From: Lentilactobacillus fungorum
Lineage (GTDB): Bacteria; Bacillota; Bacilli; Lactobacillales; Lactobacillaceae
NCBI RefSeq assembly: GCF_016860605.1
Contig: NZ_BNJR01000010.1
Location: 124,001-188,000 of the forward strand
Direction of reading: 5' to 3'
DNA length: 64,000 nt
Part shown: positions 8,512 to 19,340 of the stretch, piece by piece
Numbering within the stretch: the first letter of the stretch is position 1
Layout of the letters: the number at the start of each line of letters is the position of its first letter
Position numbers and translations under genes: made by a program
The notes under the pieces: model-generated
What the model was told of the DNA's origin: nothing
What the model saw: the letters and a program-made list of their open reading frames with translations, nothing else
The model's database searches: none

Positions 8512-9525
8512 ATGTATTTAATTGACATTTCCAGAAACGGGCAGCCCGGCTACGACGCGCGGGTGAATCAATCCTTGGATAATTATTTTGTGAACGACCT
8601 TAAGCTGCCAGGGCATGGATTGATGTTTTATATCAACCAACCCTCAGTCATCATTGGCCGCAATCAAAACGTTTGGGCTGAAGTCGACATTGACTATTTA
8701 CACGCCCATGACATTCAGTTGGTAAGAAGAACGTCTGGCGGTGGGGCCGTTTATCACGATATGGGAAATTTCATCTTTGAAAACATTCTATCAGCTGATA
8801 CAACAAACTTTGGTGACTATGCGCATTTCGCCGGACCAGTGCTGGCGGCCCTGCGGAAGTTACATCTCGATGTTCAAATGAAGCCCAACAGCAGCGACCT
8901 GGTTTTAGATGGCAAGAAGTGGTCAGGGATGACGATGTTTAAAAGTGGCCAAGGTGTCGCGGCCGGCGGGACGATTATGTATGACCTTAATATTGAAAAT
9001 GCCAAGCGGGTGTTGACCGAAAACCAAGTTGAGAAGCAAAAGGGCTTGGGGGTTCGTTCCAAACGGAGCCCGATGGTCAATTTGAAGGACTATTTGCCGG
9101 CTGGGATGACGATGGCCGACTTTCGGGAGTACTTGCTCAAGGAGATTTTTCAGGTGCCTTCCCTAGATGATATTGAAGTTTATCACATGACCGATGAGGA
9201 TTGGCAGAAAGTCGATCAGCGACTAGCCGAAACCTATGGGACCGATGAGTGGAATTACGGGCATAACCCGGGGTACTATGACTACGCGGACCGGGAGCTG
9301 GCTGAAGGTAAGCTGGGGATGAATTGGACGATTGAGGATGGTAAAGTGCGCCATCTCAAATTTAATCCCTTTTTTGAGGCCGGCGATGATTTGAGAACGG
9401 TTGAAACTGAGCTGGTCGGCAAAAAGCCAAGTAACTGGAATATAACTCGAGCTGTTAAAAAAGCAAAACTAAAAAGTACTAATAACAATTCATTGATTGA
9501 ATTCATTGAAGATCACTTAAAGTAA
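8512..9525 (+). CDS. lplA: Lipoate--protein ligase
   Basis: 337-residue cytoplasmic enzyme that activates lipoate with ATP and transfers it to a lysine of a carrier domain. The family motifs are clear: the lipoate-binding RRTSGGGAVYHDMGN, then SSDLVLDGKKWSGMTMF with the adenylate-contacting Lys, and AAGGTIMYDLN. The C-terminal accessory domain is present (residues about 240-337). The start at MYLID follows GCAGGAGG; the longer reading frame upstream has no ribosome binding site. Divergent from the GcvH-like carrier, its likely substrate. Confidence 0.92.
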   Translation: MYLIDISRNGQPGYDARVNQSLDNYFVNDLKLPGHGLMFYINQPSVIIGRNQNVWAEVDIDYLHAHDIQLVRRTSGGGAVYHDMGNFIFENILSADTTNFGDYAHFAGPVLAALRKLHLDVQMKPNSSDLVLDGKKWSGMTMFKSGQGVAAGGTIMYDLNIENAKRVLTENQVEKQKGLGVRSKRSPMVNLKDYLPAGMTMADFREYLLKEIFQVPSLDDIEVYHMTDEDWQKVDQRLAETYGTDEWNYGHNPGYYDYADRELAEGKLGMNWTIEDGKVRHLKFNPFFEAGDDLRTVETELVGKKPSNWNITRAVKKAKLKSTNNNSLIEFIEDHLK

Positions 9526-9552
9526 AATCACAGAATCATCACAATAAATTAT

Positions 9553-9581
9553 GCCATTCACTAGTTGGATGGCGTTTTTTT
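9553..9581 (+). terminator. Intrinsic terminator after lplA
   Basis: GCCATTCA and TGGATGGC pair (one mismatch) around CTAGT, followed by T7. Confidence 0.7.
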
Positions 9582-9768
9582 ACGCCTAAAATTTAGCCTA
9601 AGCAGATGATTTTTCGGTGACTATATTACACTTTGTGAATGAATATTCGGGATTTCGATTATCAAATATAAAAATTCACAATTTCTTTTTAAATTCGCCT
9701 AATTTTATTGATAATCTTATTTTGTTAATAAGATAAAGGTAATTGTTAGAATTTGTGGAGGGAAAATT

Positions 9769-12700
9769 ATGAAATTATTAAAGAAGGGATTTATCGTACA
9801 ATTCATTGGCGTTTTGACCCTAGTGTTCGGTAACTTTTACACCGCAGGGGCAGCAGTGGCCGATGTGGTGGCAACCGATGAAATTGCAGTTAAAAATGCC
9901 AAGTTAATTGACGATAAACGACAATTAGTAACGAATGCTAAAGTTGGCGATAAGGCAAACTTAGCCTTTGACGCAACGGTCGGGTCACTGTCACGGTCGG
10001 GCAAGGTGGCTTTTGACTATGATGAAGATGTTTTAAAGATTAAGAAGGGTAAATACAAGTTTAAGAATGACAGCACTAAAGTGGTCGTAGATATCGATGG
10101 TAAGGATTCGACGATCGAATGGCGTCATGCGATTGATAAGACCGATTTGGAAGTGGTCTTGCCGGTTAAGTTCAATAGGCCAGTTGATCGGCGTGAATTG
10201 ACCGTGGCAGTTGACGAAAAGGAAATGAAGTTGCCGACGTTGACGGTGGTGAGTCGAGATGCCAAGGGGGCCAGAGACAACACTAGCAGTAAGAAAGTCG
10301 ATGGCAACTTACAAGACGATAATTTGGTGAATAAGGTGTTAGCCGAAGCGGAACAGGATGAAGCAGCCAGTGACCAGGTTGAAGCGGCAAAGCAGGCCGA
10401 AGAAGCTCAAAAGCAGACGGCAAAGGAACGGGAGGATAAGAAGAAAGAAACCGAAGCTAAAGAGAGCCAAGCAGAAAAAAAGGAAATAACCTCAAAGGAT
10501 TCAGCTGAGCAGCCAGTTCAAGCAGAGTCCAAAAAAAATGAAATTAACGCAAATTCTTCTCAGGCTGACGAGATTGAAGAACCAGAACAATCTGACAGTG
10601 ATAAGGCCAAAGAATTTGTGAAGGAAAAACGGGAAGCAGATCAAAAAGCCGCTGAAGAGAAGAGTCGAAAAGCGGTTGAAAATTTGAAGAAGGCCGCTGA
10701 AAAGGATGCTCGGAATTCTCAAAGTACTAATCAGAACAATAGTGGTATCCAAAGAAGTTCCGGTAACAATAAAGAAAGCCAAACTCCCGGCGATTCTTCT
10801 TTAGCAAGTGTGGACGTTGCTAAGAAGGCGTTGGCGGGGGATGATGATGATGATGATGCGGATGGGGCAAGTGGAGAATCGTTAAGATCAACTCTTCCGG
10901 TGAACGGAGTTTTTCGTGACAAAAACGGGTCACGCAACCTCGGCAAACTAAATTACTTTTTTGACACGATCCAATTAACGGATGATGAGGGCAATAAACA
11001 GTTTATTGATGGAACCCTCAATGATAGTGTCTCTATTCCAGCATCTTTCAGAAATAGTAAGGAAATCACAATCAACTGGAGCTGGAATACTCAAAGTATT
11101 AATGAACTTAATAAATTGAATCCAGTAATTCAAGATGGGGATTACTATACTTTCCAAATTAAGGGATTTGAGTATGCATATAAAAACGGCAATAGTGATA
11201 GCACGGATATAAAAACACCTAATGGCAAGACAATTGGAAAATTCACTATCTCGAAAACGGGTGAAGATGATATTCAAGAAGTTAAGATCGACTTTACACC
11301 AGGAGTGGACACCGGAGAAAATCGGATTGAATATGGTGCAAGCGCGAAAACAACTTTATCACAAGATGCTGAAACTTTTAGCTTCGGTGAAATTGCTAGT
11401 GACGAGCATAAAATTACAGTTGAAAAAGGAAAACTTGACCTTAAGAAGGCTGGGAAGTACAAAACTGACGAAAATGAACAGGGAGTCCAAATTACTGACT
11501 ACAGTAAGTTACATTGGACGGCCAATTTTGAAACAGAGGATGCCCTAGATGAAGTAACTTTACAAGATGAATTTGGTGCGGGGTATGATTTTCAGGGGGC
11601 GACGTACAAATTTACGATTACGCCAAATGAAGGGAAAACCGTGACTATATCGAGTAGTGATACTGACCAGACTATGTATAAAAAGGTTGTTGGGAATAGC
11701 CAGATTGCTCAAAGAGCCAATTTTAAGTTCATTGCAAGTGAGCTACTTGGAGAAAGCAAGAAAATAAAAGCTATCCAAGTTGATGTAATTGCGGACATTA
11801 CTGATTTTGTTAATTACAATGAATATGTCAATAAAATCCAAGTATCCTTCTGGAAGAATGGAAATGATACTGGAAATAATGGACCTTGGGCACAAGCTAA
11901 GGTGAGCAATGATCGCAGAATGCTGAATAAAAAGGCCGAGATTGTTAAAGGTGGCAATGTAAAATATACTGTGAGGTTTACTGTATATGACGCAGATGAT
12001 ATTAAAAATCTCGTGATGACAGATACATTGGGATCAGAATTATTTAAGTATGTAAACGAGTCGTTTGTGTTAGAACCGATGGAAAATGAGGCAAGCATTA
12101 ATGATTATGTTACCTTTAAATTTACTAATAATGATTCAAGTGACACTGGAAAGGCAAGCTTCTCTGCACAATTTAAGGAAAAAATAAAAGAAAATGTGGC
12201 TGAAAATAACCCGATCACCTATGAGTTGTCTTACGAGGTTACCCCTAAAGATCCTAGCAGTATTAAAGATGAAAACTACAAGGATCTAACCAACACAGTT
12301 ACGTGGAAAGGGACAAGTAAATTTGAGTCGGTTGAGGATCCCAAATTCAATGTAAAGACAAGCTCTGGTGCTAATTGGACTGACTTTACTACTGATTGGA
12401 CATTTGAAGTTAACAAATTCGATCGGAACGTCAAATTTCCGATTGTGATTACGGAGCCCGCCGAAGGGACGACTAACGATTATTTGAATTTCAGCGAGTT
12501 CCACGAAACAATTCGGGAAAATGCTAAGAAAGAGGGTTTTAACATTGCTAATTATATTCAAATTTATGCTAATAATGGGGCAGGCTATTTGAAACAAGAA
12601 GTAACGCTCGAAGATGTCTGGGATGGTCCCCACCAAGGTGTTGAATATAATTGGAAAGACAGCGATGAGTCAGCGTTTATAATCCAAAAAATAAAAGATA

Positions 12701-15700
12701 GCAATGACTTTAAGTTGTCTATTAAGAGTTCACCGCCTAAAATGAGTACTAAAAATTTTAAGATTGAACTGAAGCAAGTACCAATTAACAAAGAAGCGTT
12801 AGCAACGGCTAAAAATACTGTTTGGAATATTAGAAATTGTGCTGATATAGAATACGGCGAAAAAGAGATCGATAAAGTTTGTGCCTCCGTTGCATTGCCT
12901 AAACTAGTTCGAGAAAACATTTCCAAAGTCGGTACGTTATCAGAAGATTTCAGTAATTCAAAGAGTAATCGTCAAATCCACTGGACATCCAGCTTCAACT
13001 TCAAAGATTATTTAGACGCTGCTGGTAAATTCACAGTTACTGATAATTTTGGTGAAGGCGATTCTATAATCAGCTACAAAAATGATAAACCTGAAACCGA
13101 GCGAAAACAATTGCAAAGTATTGATTATGATCAAAATGACCCAGCCAAAAATATCAAGGTATCATTTGGCAAACTAAACGAAAAAGGGGACCAGGTCGAA
13201 AAATATGCAGAAAACACGGATGACTTTTACACCTTATCCTTTAAGAACTTAACTCAAACAAGTTTTGAACTTCAAATTGAGTTAACTGATAAAGGAAAAC
13301 AATTCATTAAAGACGAAGGCTACAACGTTATCACTTTAGACTACAGCACAAATGTAGAAAGCTTATCGCTTGATTCTAAAGAGAACTATGAACACTTAAA
13401 GGAGTGGTTATTTAATAATAATGTCTCTGCGTCTGGAATAACCAGTAAGGAACTAAAGGCGTCAGCCCAAACGTACTATATCGATGCAGGCTATTTATTA
13501 GATAAAAGTGGCCAGAAAGAAATCATCAATGATAACGGCCGAGACATTACGGCTATCAAATGGAATGTTTTAATAAATGGCGAAGAAAAAGAGTTTACTG
13601 GTCCAATCCAATTGGTTGACCAGATCACTGGTGGTAAGCATAATCATTTAAGAGCACAACAGGACGACTACCATGTCAAGATTTACGAAGCAAAACGAGT
13701 GAAAGCCCAAGATAAAGAAAAGCACAAAGTTGAGTACGAACCGGGTACCCCAATCAGTTCAAATAACTATACTCTTGAATACTCTCCGGAATTGGATAAG
13801 TTAACTATCCAATTCAAAGAGGGGTATCAGCTAAACGGACCACTCATCGTTCAGTACTACACTGAAATTCAAGATACAACCGGTGCTGACTTCGAAAATA
13901 AAGTGACTCTAAGTCTTGGGACAAAGGAGTTTACACAAGGGACAGTTCTTGAGTCAGGAATTTCCGCTTGGGGTAATATTAAGCACTTTAGTGTGAACGT
14001 CATCAAACGAGATGATATAACCAGCGATCCGCTTGAAGGAGTTGAGTTTAAGCTTCAGAAAATGGGTACGGAGGGCAAATGGCAAGATGTCATGACACCG
14101 GCTGATCAGGGCGAGGGCAGCCCAGAAGTCTATAAATTAAAAACAGGTAAGGATGGCACGGCAACCTTTATGGATCTCACCGCCAAAGGAACGTATCGGA
14201 TTGTCGAGACGGAAGGGCTGAGTGGCCGGTTCACACAATATGAATCCGGATCGTTTACAATGGCTGATGTCGAAAAAGATAAGACTGTCTACGTTCTCGA
14301 AGTAGCCAACCCATACGACGGTGACTTAATCATCAAAAAGGAAGTCAACAGTCATGGCCTGGACACTTCAAATGATGAGTTCACCTTTGACGTTAAAGCA
14401 ACCAATGGATTATCAGCAGTTAATGAAGATTTCAATGGCGACTTTGAATATGCTGTATTTGATAAAGAAGGTAAACCTGTACTAGATGAAAACAATAATG
14501 ACGTTAAAGGCACAGTGACCTTCAAAAGCGGAACTGCCACTGGACTGCCAGCAATTAAGGATGGTCAACAGCTCAAAATTTCTGGCTTGCCGCAGAATCA
14601 GCATTTCAAAATCACAGAGTTGGATGCCGAGAAGTATGACACGATTCACCAGTTAGAAAATATTTCTAGCAACTCATCTATTAGACTTAGAGGAAAAGAA
14701 ACCAACCCGTTCAAACTCCAACAGGGCGAAGAGACCGATAACACGATTGCCACTTTCACCAATGCCATCGAGCCTGGCGAATTCTCCTTCTCCAAGACAA
14801 TTAAAGGGCCGAACACTGCAAATGATCAGGATAAGCAGTTTGATTTCTACCTTGAAGCAATGGACAAGGATGGCAACAGAGATGAAACCTTCTCTGGAGA
14901 TATCGAGGGCTGGAAACATGCTGGTGGAAGCGATACAAAGGTGACATTCCATTTCAGTAGTGGTAAGGCGACCAAGATTACCATTAATGGTAGTACTGAA
15001 GCTATCCAACTTCGCGACGGCGAAAATTACCATGGCATTAAACTGCCGAAGAATGTGCAGTTTAAAGTATATGAACGGCAAGACGACACGTATAAGTATA
15101 CGAGGTACACAATTGACGGCCATAACCACGGTAAAGCGCCTTCCAAATCGGATGGGGATGGTGATTACCACTATGTTGGACCAATTAACACGGATGGAAG
15201 ACATCTGAAGTTCATCAACGAACAGAAAGAAAATTCGTTTGAATTTGAGAAGAGAGTTAGTGCAACACAGTCTGAAGATAACTTCCTGTTTAATATTGAA
15301 GCTGGTAATAAGGAAACTAAAGAAGCTGTTTCTAGCAAGCAAGATGAAGATGATAAAAAATACAACGCGTCTGTTGTGAATGTTAACAGCGGGAATACGA
15401 TCACAAAATATAAAATTATTTTTGATGAAGATGGCAAGGCAAAAATAGATGGTCAAAATAAAGATCCTTACAACATCCCACTGCAGCATGGTCAAAAATT
15501 TGTCATCACCGGTTTACCAATTGAAGCAACCGAATTTAAAGTAACGGAGCTAGAATTTCCAGAGGAGCCCGGTTGGGATTGGGATGTTTATCATCAGGTT
15601 GATGGTGATTACGAACGTGAAGGCAATGAAGCATATTTGACGCTTAACCGTAAAGGTAGTCGCAACGCAATTCTGTTTAGAAACTTGCCACCAGAACTGG

Positions 15701-18700
15701 TTTCCTTCAAAGTTAAGAAGACTGTCAGTGGTGTGGTGCCTCCGAAGGATAAAAATTTCGAGTTTAAATTAACGATTAAGAACCCTCAACCTGATTGGGG
15801 CGAGAAAAAGAATTTCCGAGCAATCAAGAGTGGTGATCTTGAAGAATTTAATCTGACGTTTACTAAGGATGAAGATGGTGAGACGTACAGCACGACCAAA
15901 TCCATTAAGGTAAATGAATCGCTGACTGTCTTTACACCGAAGGGCCTGAAAATTAATATTGAGGAAAAGACTCGTGATGGCTACGAAGTGAGTCACCAAT
16001 ATGGTGATCATAATGAGTCTGGCCATCAACATCAGATTGTGACTGGTGAAGGAGATTGTGGTCAATCATGCCTTCCACCACTCATTTTTAACAACCATGT
16101 ACCAGGAACGGCTGTAGAAATTGAAAAGGGACTTGCAGGTAATAATCTCAGTTCATCTGATTACAAAAAAACGTTTAACTTTGCGATAACAGCAACGGGT
16201 CAAGATAACCAAATGATTTCTATGAAAACTCAATACAAACTTGAATCAACCAACGGTGAGGTAAAAACCGGATTCATTGAGTTTGAAGATGGCAAAGTTG
16301 CAAAGGTCGATGATAAAGAGACCACTCGATTACAACTTAAACGTGATCAAAAGATGACCATTTTAGGGCTTCCGGCAGGAACTAAAGTTGTGATTGCTGA
16401 AACAAATGCCTTTGGTTATATTTCAAGTCATATCTTAAATGGTGGTTCTGAAGTTCAAACTAATAAAACAGAACCTTTTAAGACAAGTGAGGAGAAACTT
16501 TCAAAGGTTAAATTCATCAACACTAAGAAGAATGTAAGTTTGAAAATTAGTAAGCATCTGGCAGGTGCCGGCATTAAGGAAAGTGACAAGTCAACGGAAT
16601 TTAAGTTTGAGATTTTGGCAACCGCATTGAAGGGTAGTAGCGTCTTGAACGATACTTTCAATGCATGGAAGTATACCAATACAGGTACTACAAAATCAGA
16701 AGTTAAATTTACTGATGGTGTTGCTGAAGGCCTCACACTGAAAGATGAAGAGTCAATTAATATCATCGGTTTATCAGATGAATACTCATATAAAATTGAG
16801 GAAATCAAAACTGAAGGATTTGAATACGATGTTTCATATAAGTTAAATGGTTTAAGTGAAACGATCGGAAATGCCACTCCTGAAATAACCATTCTGCACA
16901 ATCAATCAACAACCGTCGACTTCATCAATACTCGTGAAGGAGCCTCACTTGAAATTGCGAAGTTACTGTCAGGTAAGGGAATCACAGATGCTGACCGAAA
17001 CAAGGCTTTCCAATTCAAAGTGATAACTGATAAATCAGTTGATGGTAACTATAATTACGTGAAAGTTGATGATTATAGTCAAGAAGATCCCGGAACAATT
17101 CACTTTACGAACGGTGAGTCGGCTACGATTGAACTTAAAGACAATGAAAAACTGATTATTTCTGGATTGCCAACCAATTCGAAATATATTGTACAAGAGG
17201 TTAATGGTGAAGACTTTCAGACAGCGTATAAGATTGACGGGACTGGTAGTCATGAGGGTAAGAAGACTATCCCAATTGCTATGAAGGATGACAAAAAGTC
17301 TTCAGTTCTCTTCGTTAACAGCAAAGATGCAAGTTCATTGATGATTCGAAAGACGATCATGGGTGATGGGCTTAAGGAAGGAGACGAGGCTCATCAATTC
17401 AAGTTCGACATTAACGTTGTTGAGTTTGAAGGCAAATTGAATTCCGAAGGTTACGATGCGGTGAAACAGAACGCGGATGGAACCAAGGAAAATGTTAAGG
17501 TGAAGTTTGTAACTGATGATGAAACTGGTCAGACGAAGAGTACCATCACCCTTCGTCACAAAGAATTCTTAACAATCAGTGGCTTACCGCTCAATGTGAA
17601 ATTCAACGTTGAAGAAATCAAAGATAGTGCTGAGAATTTTGAAATTAGCCACATCCTGAATGGCGCTCAACTGATGAATACGAACAAGACGACAAACTTT
17701 GAACTTCACGGTAAAATGACCCCAGTTGAGTTTGTTAACGCCAAGCACAAACCAGCTAGCGGTTCGCTCCAAATTCAAAAGGAACTGGCTGGCACTGGAA
17801 TTACCGAAGCTGATGAGGATCAGACATTTGACTTCCAGATTCACTCGGCAATTAGCGGCGAGTTCAAAGCAACCAAGTTTACTCAAAGTGGTTCAGTACA
17901 ATTACTTGATATCCAATTGAGAAATGATAGGTCAACCACGATTCAATTGAAGGACAAGGAACGGTTAATCATTTCTGGATTACCACTTGATACGGATTTC
18001 TCGGTAACGGAATTAGGGGCGACTGATTTCAAGACAAGCTGGGTAGTCAATGATACGAAGACCTATGATGGTAAACAGACTAGTAAGTTTGAGATCCAAG
18101 ACCAGCAAACCACCCCAGTTCTATTCACCAACGCCAAGCAAAAACCAGCCACGGCTAACTTAAAGATCAGCAAGGCCCTTGCCGGGGATGGCATCACGGC
18201 CGCTGATAGGAATCAAGACTTCCGCTTCAGAATCTACTCTGGCGCAAGTGGCACTTACCAAGCCATTAAGAATCACCAGAATAGTGGTACGACGGATAAT
18301 ACGACCGTTACCATTACGAATGGCCAGTCTGAATTGATCACGTTGCGAGCAGGAGAATCCTTACAATTAACCGGCTTGCCGATTGATCACACTTACGCAG
18401 TTGGTGAAGAATTCGTTGCTGGCTATGTAACTTCGTACAAGGTCAATGGCGGCCTTGAGACAAGCGGGATGATGACAGCTCCGTTCACGATGATTGCTGA
18501 CCAAAATGGGATCGTTGAGTTCACTAATACCAAAGCAGGCGAGATTAAGATGGGATCGCTCGCGGTTAATAAATTCGTGAACGAAGCGGGCGATCGGGCC
18601 AAAACATTTAACTTTCACATTGAAGTGGTAGATGGGATTGGTAACCCACTGGACGGCAACTTCCGAACGGTGACGACGAGCAATGGTCAAGAGAGTGAAG

Positions 18701-19227
18701 GGTCGATTCACATTAGTGGCGGAAACGCTACCTTCACGTTAACCCATGGCCAAAGCATCCAGTTCAACTTGCCAATGGGGGCCCGCTATGAAGTCTCCGA
18801 ACAGGATTACAAGGCCGATGGGTACACGACAACCGTGACAAAACGCGGTGCGGCATACACTGGCACTCATGTATCCGGTACCGTAACGCTTAACGAAGAC
18901 AAGATTAACTATCACAATGATATTGAAACGGATGATGACGCAACGTTACCACTGCCAAGCGATGAAGACACCCCCGATTCCAGTGCCACGTTAGACGAAC
19001 CCGATGCCCTCCCAGCAAGTGATGGCACTAACGGAACTAATGGCACTAGCGGCAGCAGCCTTACCAGCCCACAGGCGCTCCCATCAGCTGGTTATACAGG
19101 TAAACAGGCATTACCGCAAACTGGCGATAGCGATAATAAGCTGTACGTGGTAATCGGCGTGATCTTGCTAGTAACGGTGACGGTTGTTGGAACAATTTAC
19201 TACACGAAACGTAAACAGGCGAAATAG
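9769..19227 (+). CDS. Giant LPQTG-anchored surface adhesin with repeated isopeptide-type domains (3152 aa)
   Basis: Signal peptide at residues 1-32, then a Glu/Lys-rich helical stretch (about 178-320) and an Asp run near 357. Several Cna-collagen-binding-like beta domains follow from about 380 to 1400, with repeated HWT.../...VTDNFG or LQDEFG segments. A SpaA/Cna_B-type domain starts near 1405. Then come eleven related domains of 130-155 residues starting near 1518, 1670, 1822, 1978, 2115, 2256, 2392, 2522, 2665, 2796 and 2930. Most show a Lys in (L/I)xxxKxLxG, a Glu in VxE after the GLP turn, and a closing FxNxK. This is the Lys/Glu/Asn set expected for intramolecular isopeptide bonds. LPQTG is at 3115, then a membrane helix and KRKQAK. 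Role inferred: adhesion through a long, protease-resistant stalk covalently attached by sortase A. RBS is GGAGGG. No gene shares its transcript. Confidence 0.9.
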   Translation: MKLLKKGFIVQFIGVLTLVFGNFYTAGAAVADVVATDEIAVKNAKLIDDKRQLVTNAKVGDKANLAFDATVGSLSRSGKVAFDYDEDVLKIKKGKYKFKNDSTKVVVDIDGKDSTIEWRHAIDKTDLEVVLPVKFNRPVDRRELTVAVDEKEMKLPTLTVVSRDAKGARDNTSSKKVDGNLQDDNLVNKVLAEAEQDEAASDQVEAAKQAEEAQKQTAKEREDKKKETEAKESQAEKKEITSKDSAEQPVQAESKKNEINANSSQADEIEEPEQSDSDKAKEFVKEKREADQKAAEEKSRKAVENLKKAAEKDARNSQSTNQNNSGIQRSSGNNKESQTPGDSSLASVDVAKKALAGDDDDDDADGASGESLRSTLPVNGVFRDKNGSRNLGKLNYFFDTIQLTDDEGNKQFIDGTLNDSVSIPASFRNSKEITINWSWNTQSINELNKLNPVIQDGDYYTFQIKGFEYAYKNGNSDSTDIKTPNGKTIGKFTISKTGEDDIQEVKIDFTPGVDTGENRIEYGASAKTTLSQDAETFSFGEIASDEHKITVEKGKLDLKKAGKYKTDENEQGVQITDYSKLHWTANFETEDALDEVTLQDEFGAGYDFQGATYKFTITPNEGKTVTISSSDTDQTMYKKVVGNSQIAQRANFKFIASELLGESKKIKAIQVDVIADITDFVNYNEYVNKIQVSFWKNGNDTGNNGPWAQAKVSNDRRMLNKKAEIVKGGNVKYTVRFTVYDADDIKNLVMTDTLGSELFKYVNESFVLEPMENEASINDYVTFKFTNNDSSDTGKASFSAQFKEKIKENVAENNPITYELSYEVTPKDPSSIKDENYKDLTNTVTWKGTSKFESVEDPKFNVKTSSGANWTDFTTDWTFEVNKFDRNVKFPIVITEPAEGTTNDYLNFSEFHETIRENAKKEGFNIANYIQIYANNGAGYLKQEVTLEDVWDGPHQGVEYNWKDSDESAFIIQKIKDSNDFKLSIKSSPPKMSTKNFKIELKQVPINKEALATAKNTVWNIRNCADIEYGEKEIDKVCASVALPKLVRENISKVGTLSEDFSNSKSNRQIHWTSSFNFKDYLDAAGKFTVTDNFGEGDSIISYKNDKPETERKQLQSIDYDQNDPAKNIKVSFGKLNEKGDQVEKYAENTDDFYTLSFKNLTQTSFELQIELTDKGKQFIKDEGYNVITLDYSTNVESLSLDSKENYEHLKEWLFNNNVSASGITSKELKASAQTYYIDAGYLLDKSGQKEIINDNGRDITAIKWNVLINGEEKEFTGPIQLVDQITGGKHNHLRAQQDDYHVKIYEAKRVKAQDKEKHKVEYEPGTPISSNNYTLEYSPELDKLTIQFKEGYQLNGPLIVQYYTEIQDTTGADFENKVTLSLGTKEFTQGTVLESGISAWGNIKHFSVNVIKRDDITSDPLEGVEFKLQKMGTEGKWQDVMTPADQGEGSPEVYKLKTGKDGTATFMDLTAKGTYRIVETEGLSGRFTQYESGSFTMADVEKDKTVYVLEVANPYDGDLIIKKEVNSHGLDTSNDEFTFDVKATNGLSAVNEDFNGDFEYAVFDKEGKPVLDENNNDVKGTVTFKSGTATGLPAIKDGQQLKISGLPQNQHFKITELDAEKYDTIHQLENISSNSSIRLRGKETNPFKLQQGEETDNTIATFTNAIEPGEFSFSKTIKGPNTANDQDKQFDFYLEAMDKDGNRDETFSGDIEGWKHAGGSDTKVTFHFSSGKATKITINGSTEAIQLRDGENYHGIKLPKNVQFKVYERQDDTYKYTRYTIDGHNHGKAPSKSDGDGDYHYVGPINTDGRHLKFINEQKENSFEFEKRVSATQSEDNFLFNIEAGNKETKEAVSSKQDEDDKKYNASVVNVNSGNTITKYKIIFDEDGKAKIDGQNKDPYNIPLQHGQKFVITGLPIEATEFKVTELEFPEEPGWDWDVYHQVDGDYEREGNEAYLTLNRKGSRNAILFRNLPPELVSFKVKKTVSGVVPPKDKNFEFKLTIKNPQPDWGEKKNFRAIKSGDLEEFNLTFTKDEDGETYSTTKSIKVNESLTVFTPKGLKINIEEKTRDGYEVSHQYGDHNESGHQHQIVTGEGDCGQSCLPPLIFNNHVPGTAVEIEKGLAGNNLSSSDYKKTFNFAITATGQDNQMISMKTQYKLESTNGEVKTGFIEFEDGKVAKVDDKETTRLQLKRDQKMTILGLPAGTKVVIAETNAFGYISSHILNGGSEVQTNKTEPFKTSEEKLSKVKFINTKKNVSLKISKHLAGAGIKESDKSTEFKFEILATALKGSSVLNDTFNAWKYTNTGTTKSEVKFTDGVAEGLTLKDEESINIIGLSDEYSYKIEEIKTEGFEYDVSYKLNGLSETIGNATPEITILHNQSTTVDFINTREGASLEIAKLLSGKGITDADRNKAFQFKVITDKSVDGNYNYVKVDDYSQEDPGTIHFTNGESATIELKDNEKLIISGLPTNSKYIVQEVNGEDFQTAYKIDGTGSHEGKKTIPIAMKDDKKSSVLFVNSKDASSLMIRKTIMGDGLKEGDEAHQFKFDINVVEFEGKLNSEGYDAVKQNADGTKENVKVKFVTDDETGQTKSTITLRHKEFLTISGLPLNVKFNVEEIKDSAENFEISHILNGAQLMNTNKTTNFELHGKMTPVEFVNAKHKPASGSLQIQKELAGTGITEADEDQTFDFQIHSAISGEFKATKFTQSGSVQLLDIQLRNDRSTTIQLKDKERLIISGLPLDTDFSVTELGATDFKTSWVVNDTKTYDGKQTSKFEIQDQQTTPVLFTNAKQKPATANLKISKALAGDGITAADRNQDFRFRIYSGASGTYQAIKNHQNSGTTDNTTVTITNGQSELITLRAGESLQLTGLPIDHTYAVGEEFVAGYVTSYKVNGGLETSGMMTAPFTMIADQNGIVEFTNTKAGEIKMGSLAVNKFVNEAGDRAKTFNFHIEVVDGIGNPLDGNFRTVTTSNGQESEGSIHISGGNATFTLTHGQSIQFNLPMGARYEVSEQDYKADGYTTTVTKRGAAYTGTHVSGTVTLNEDKINYHNDIETDDDATLPLPSDEDTPDSSATLDEPDALPASDGTNGTNGTSGSSLTSPQALPSAGYTGKQALPQTGDSDNKLYVVIGVILLVTVTVVGTIYYTKRKQAK

Positions 19228-19282
19228 AAAGGAATGGTTGATGAGAAAGATGAATCAGGTTTAAAAATGAGCTAACAAAAAG

Positions 19283-19329
19283 AAGTCCAATGCCGTTAAT
19301 TATTTATTATTAATCGGCATTGGGCTTTT
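19283..19329 (+). terminator. Intrinsic terminator after the adhesin gene
   Basis: AAGTCCAATGCCG pairs with CGGCATTGGGCTT, with extra TTAAT/ATTAA pairing in the loop region, followed by TTTT. It may also end the convergent minus-strand gene. Confidence 0.8.
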
Positions 19330-19340
19330 CATTTGGAAGT

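Noticed and set aside
14674-15495. 273-codon minus-strand frame inside the adhesin gene
   Set aside because: It is fully antisense to an unambiguous coding sequence, has no ribosome binding site or recognisable domain, and owes its length to the composition of the opposite strand.
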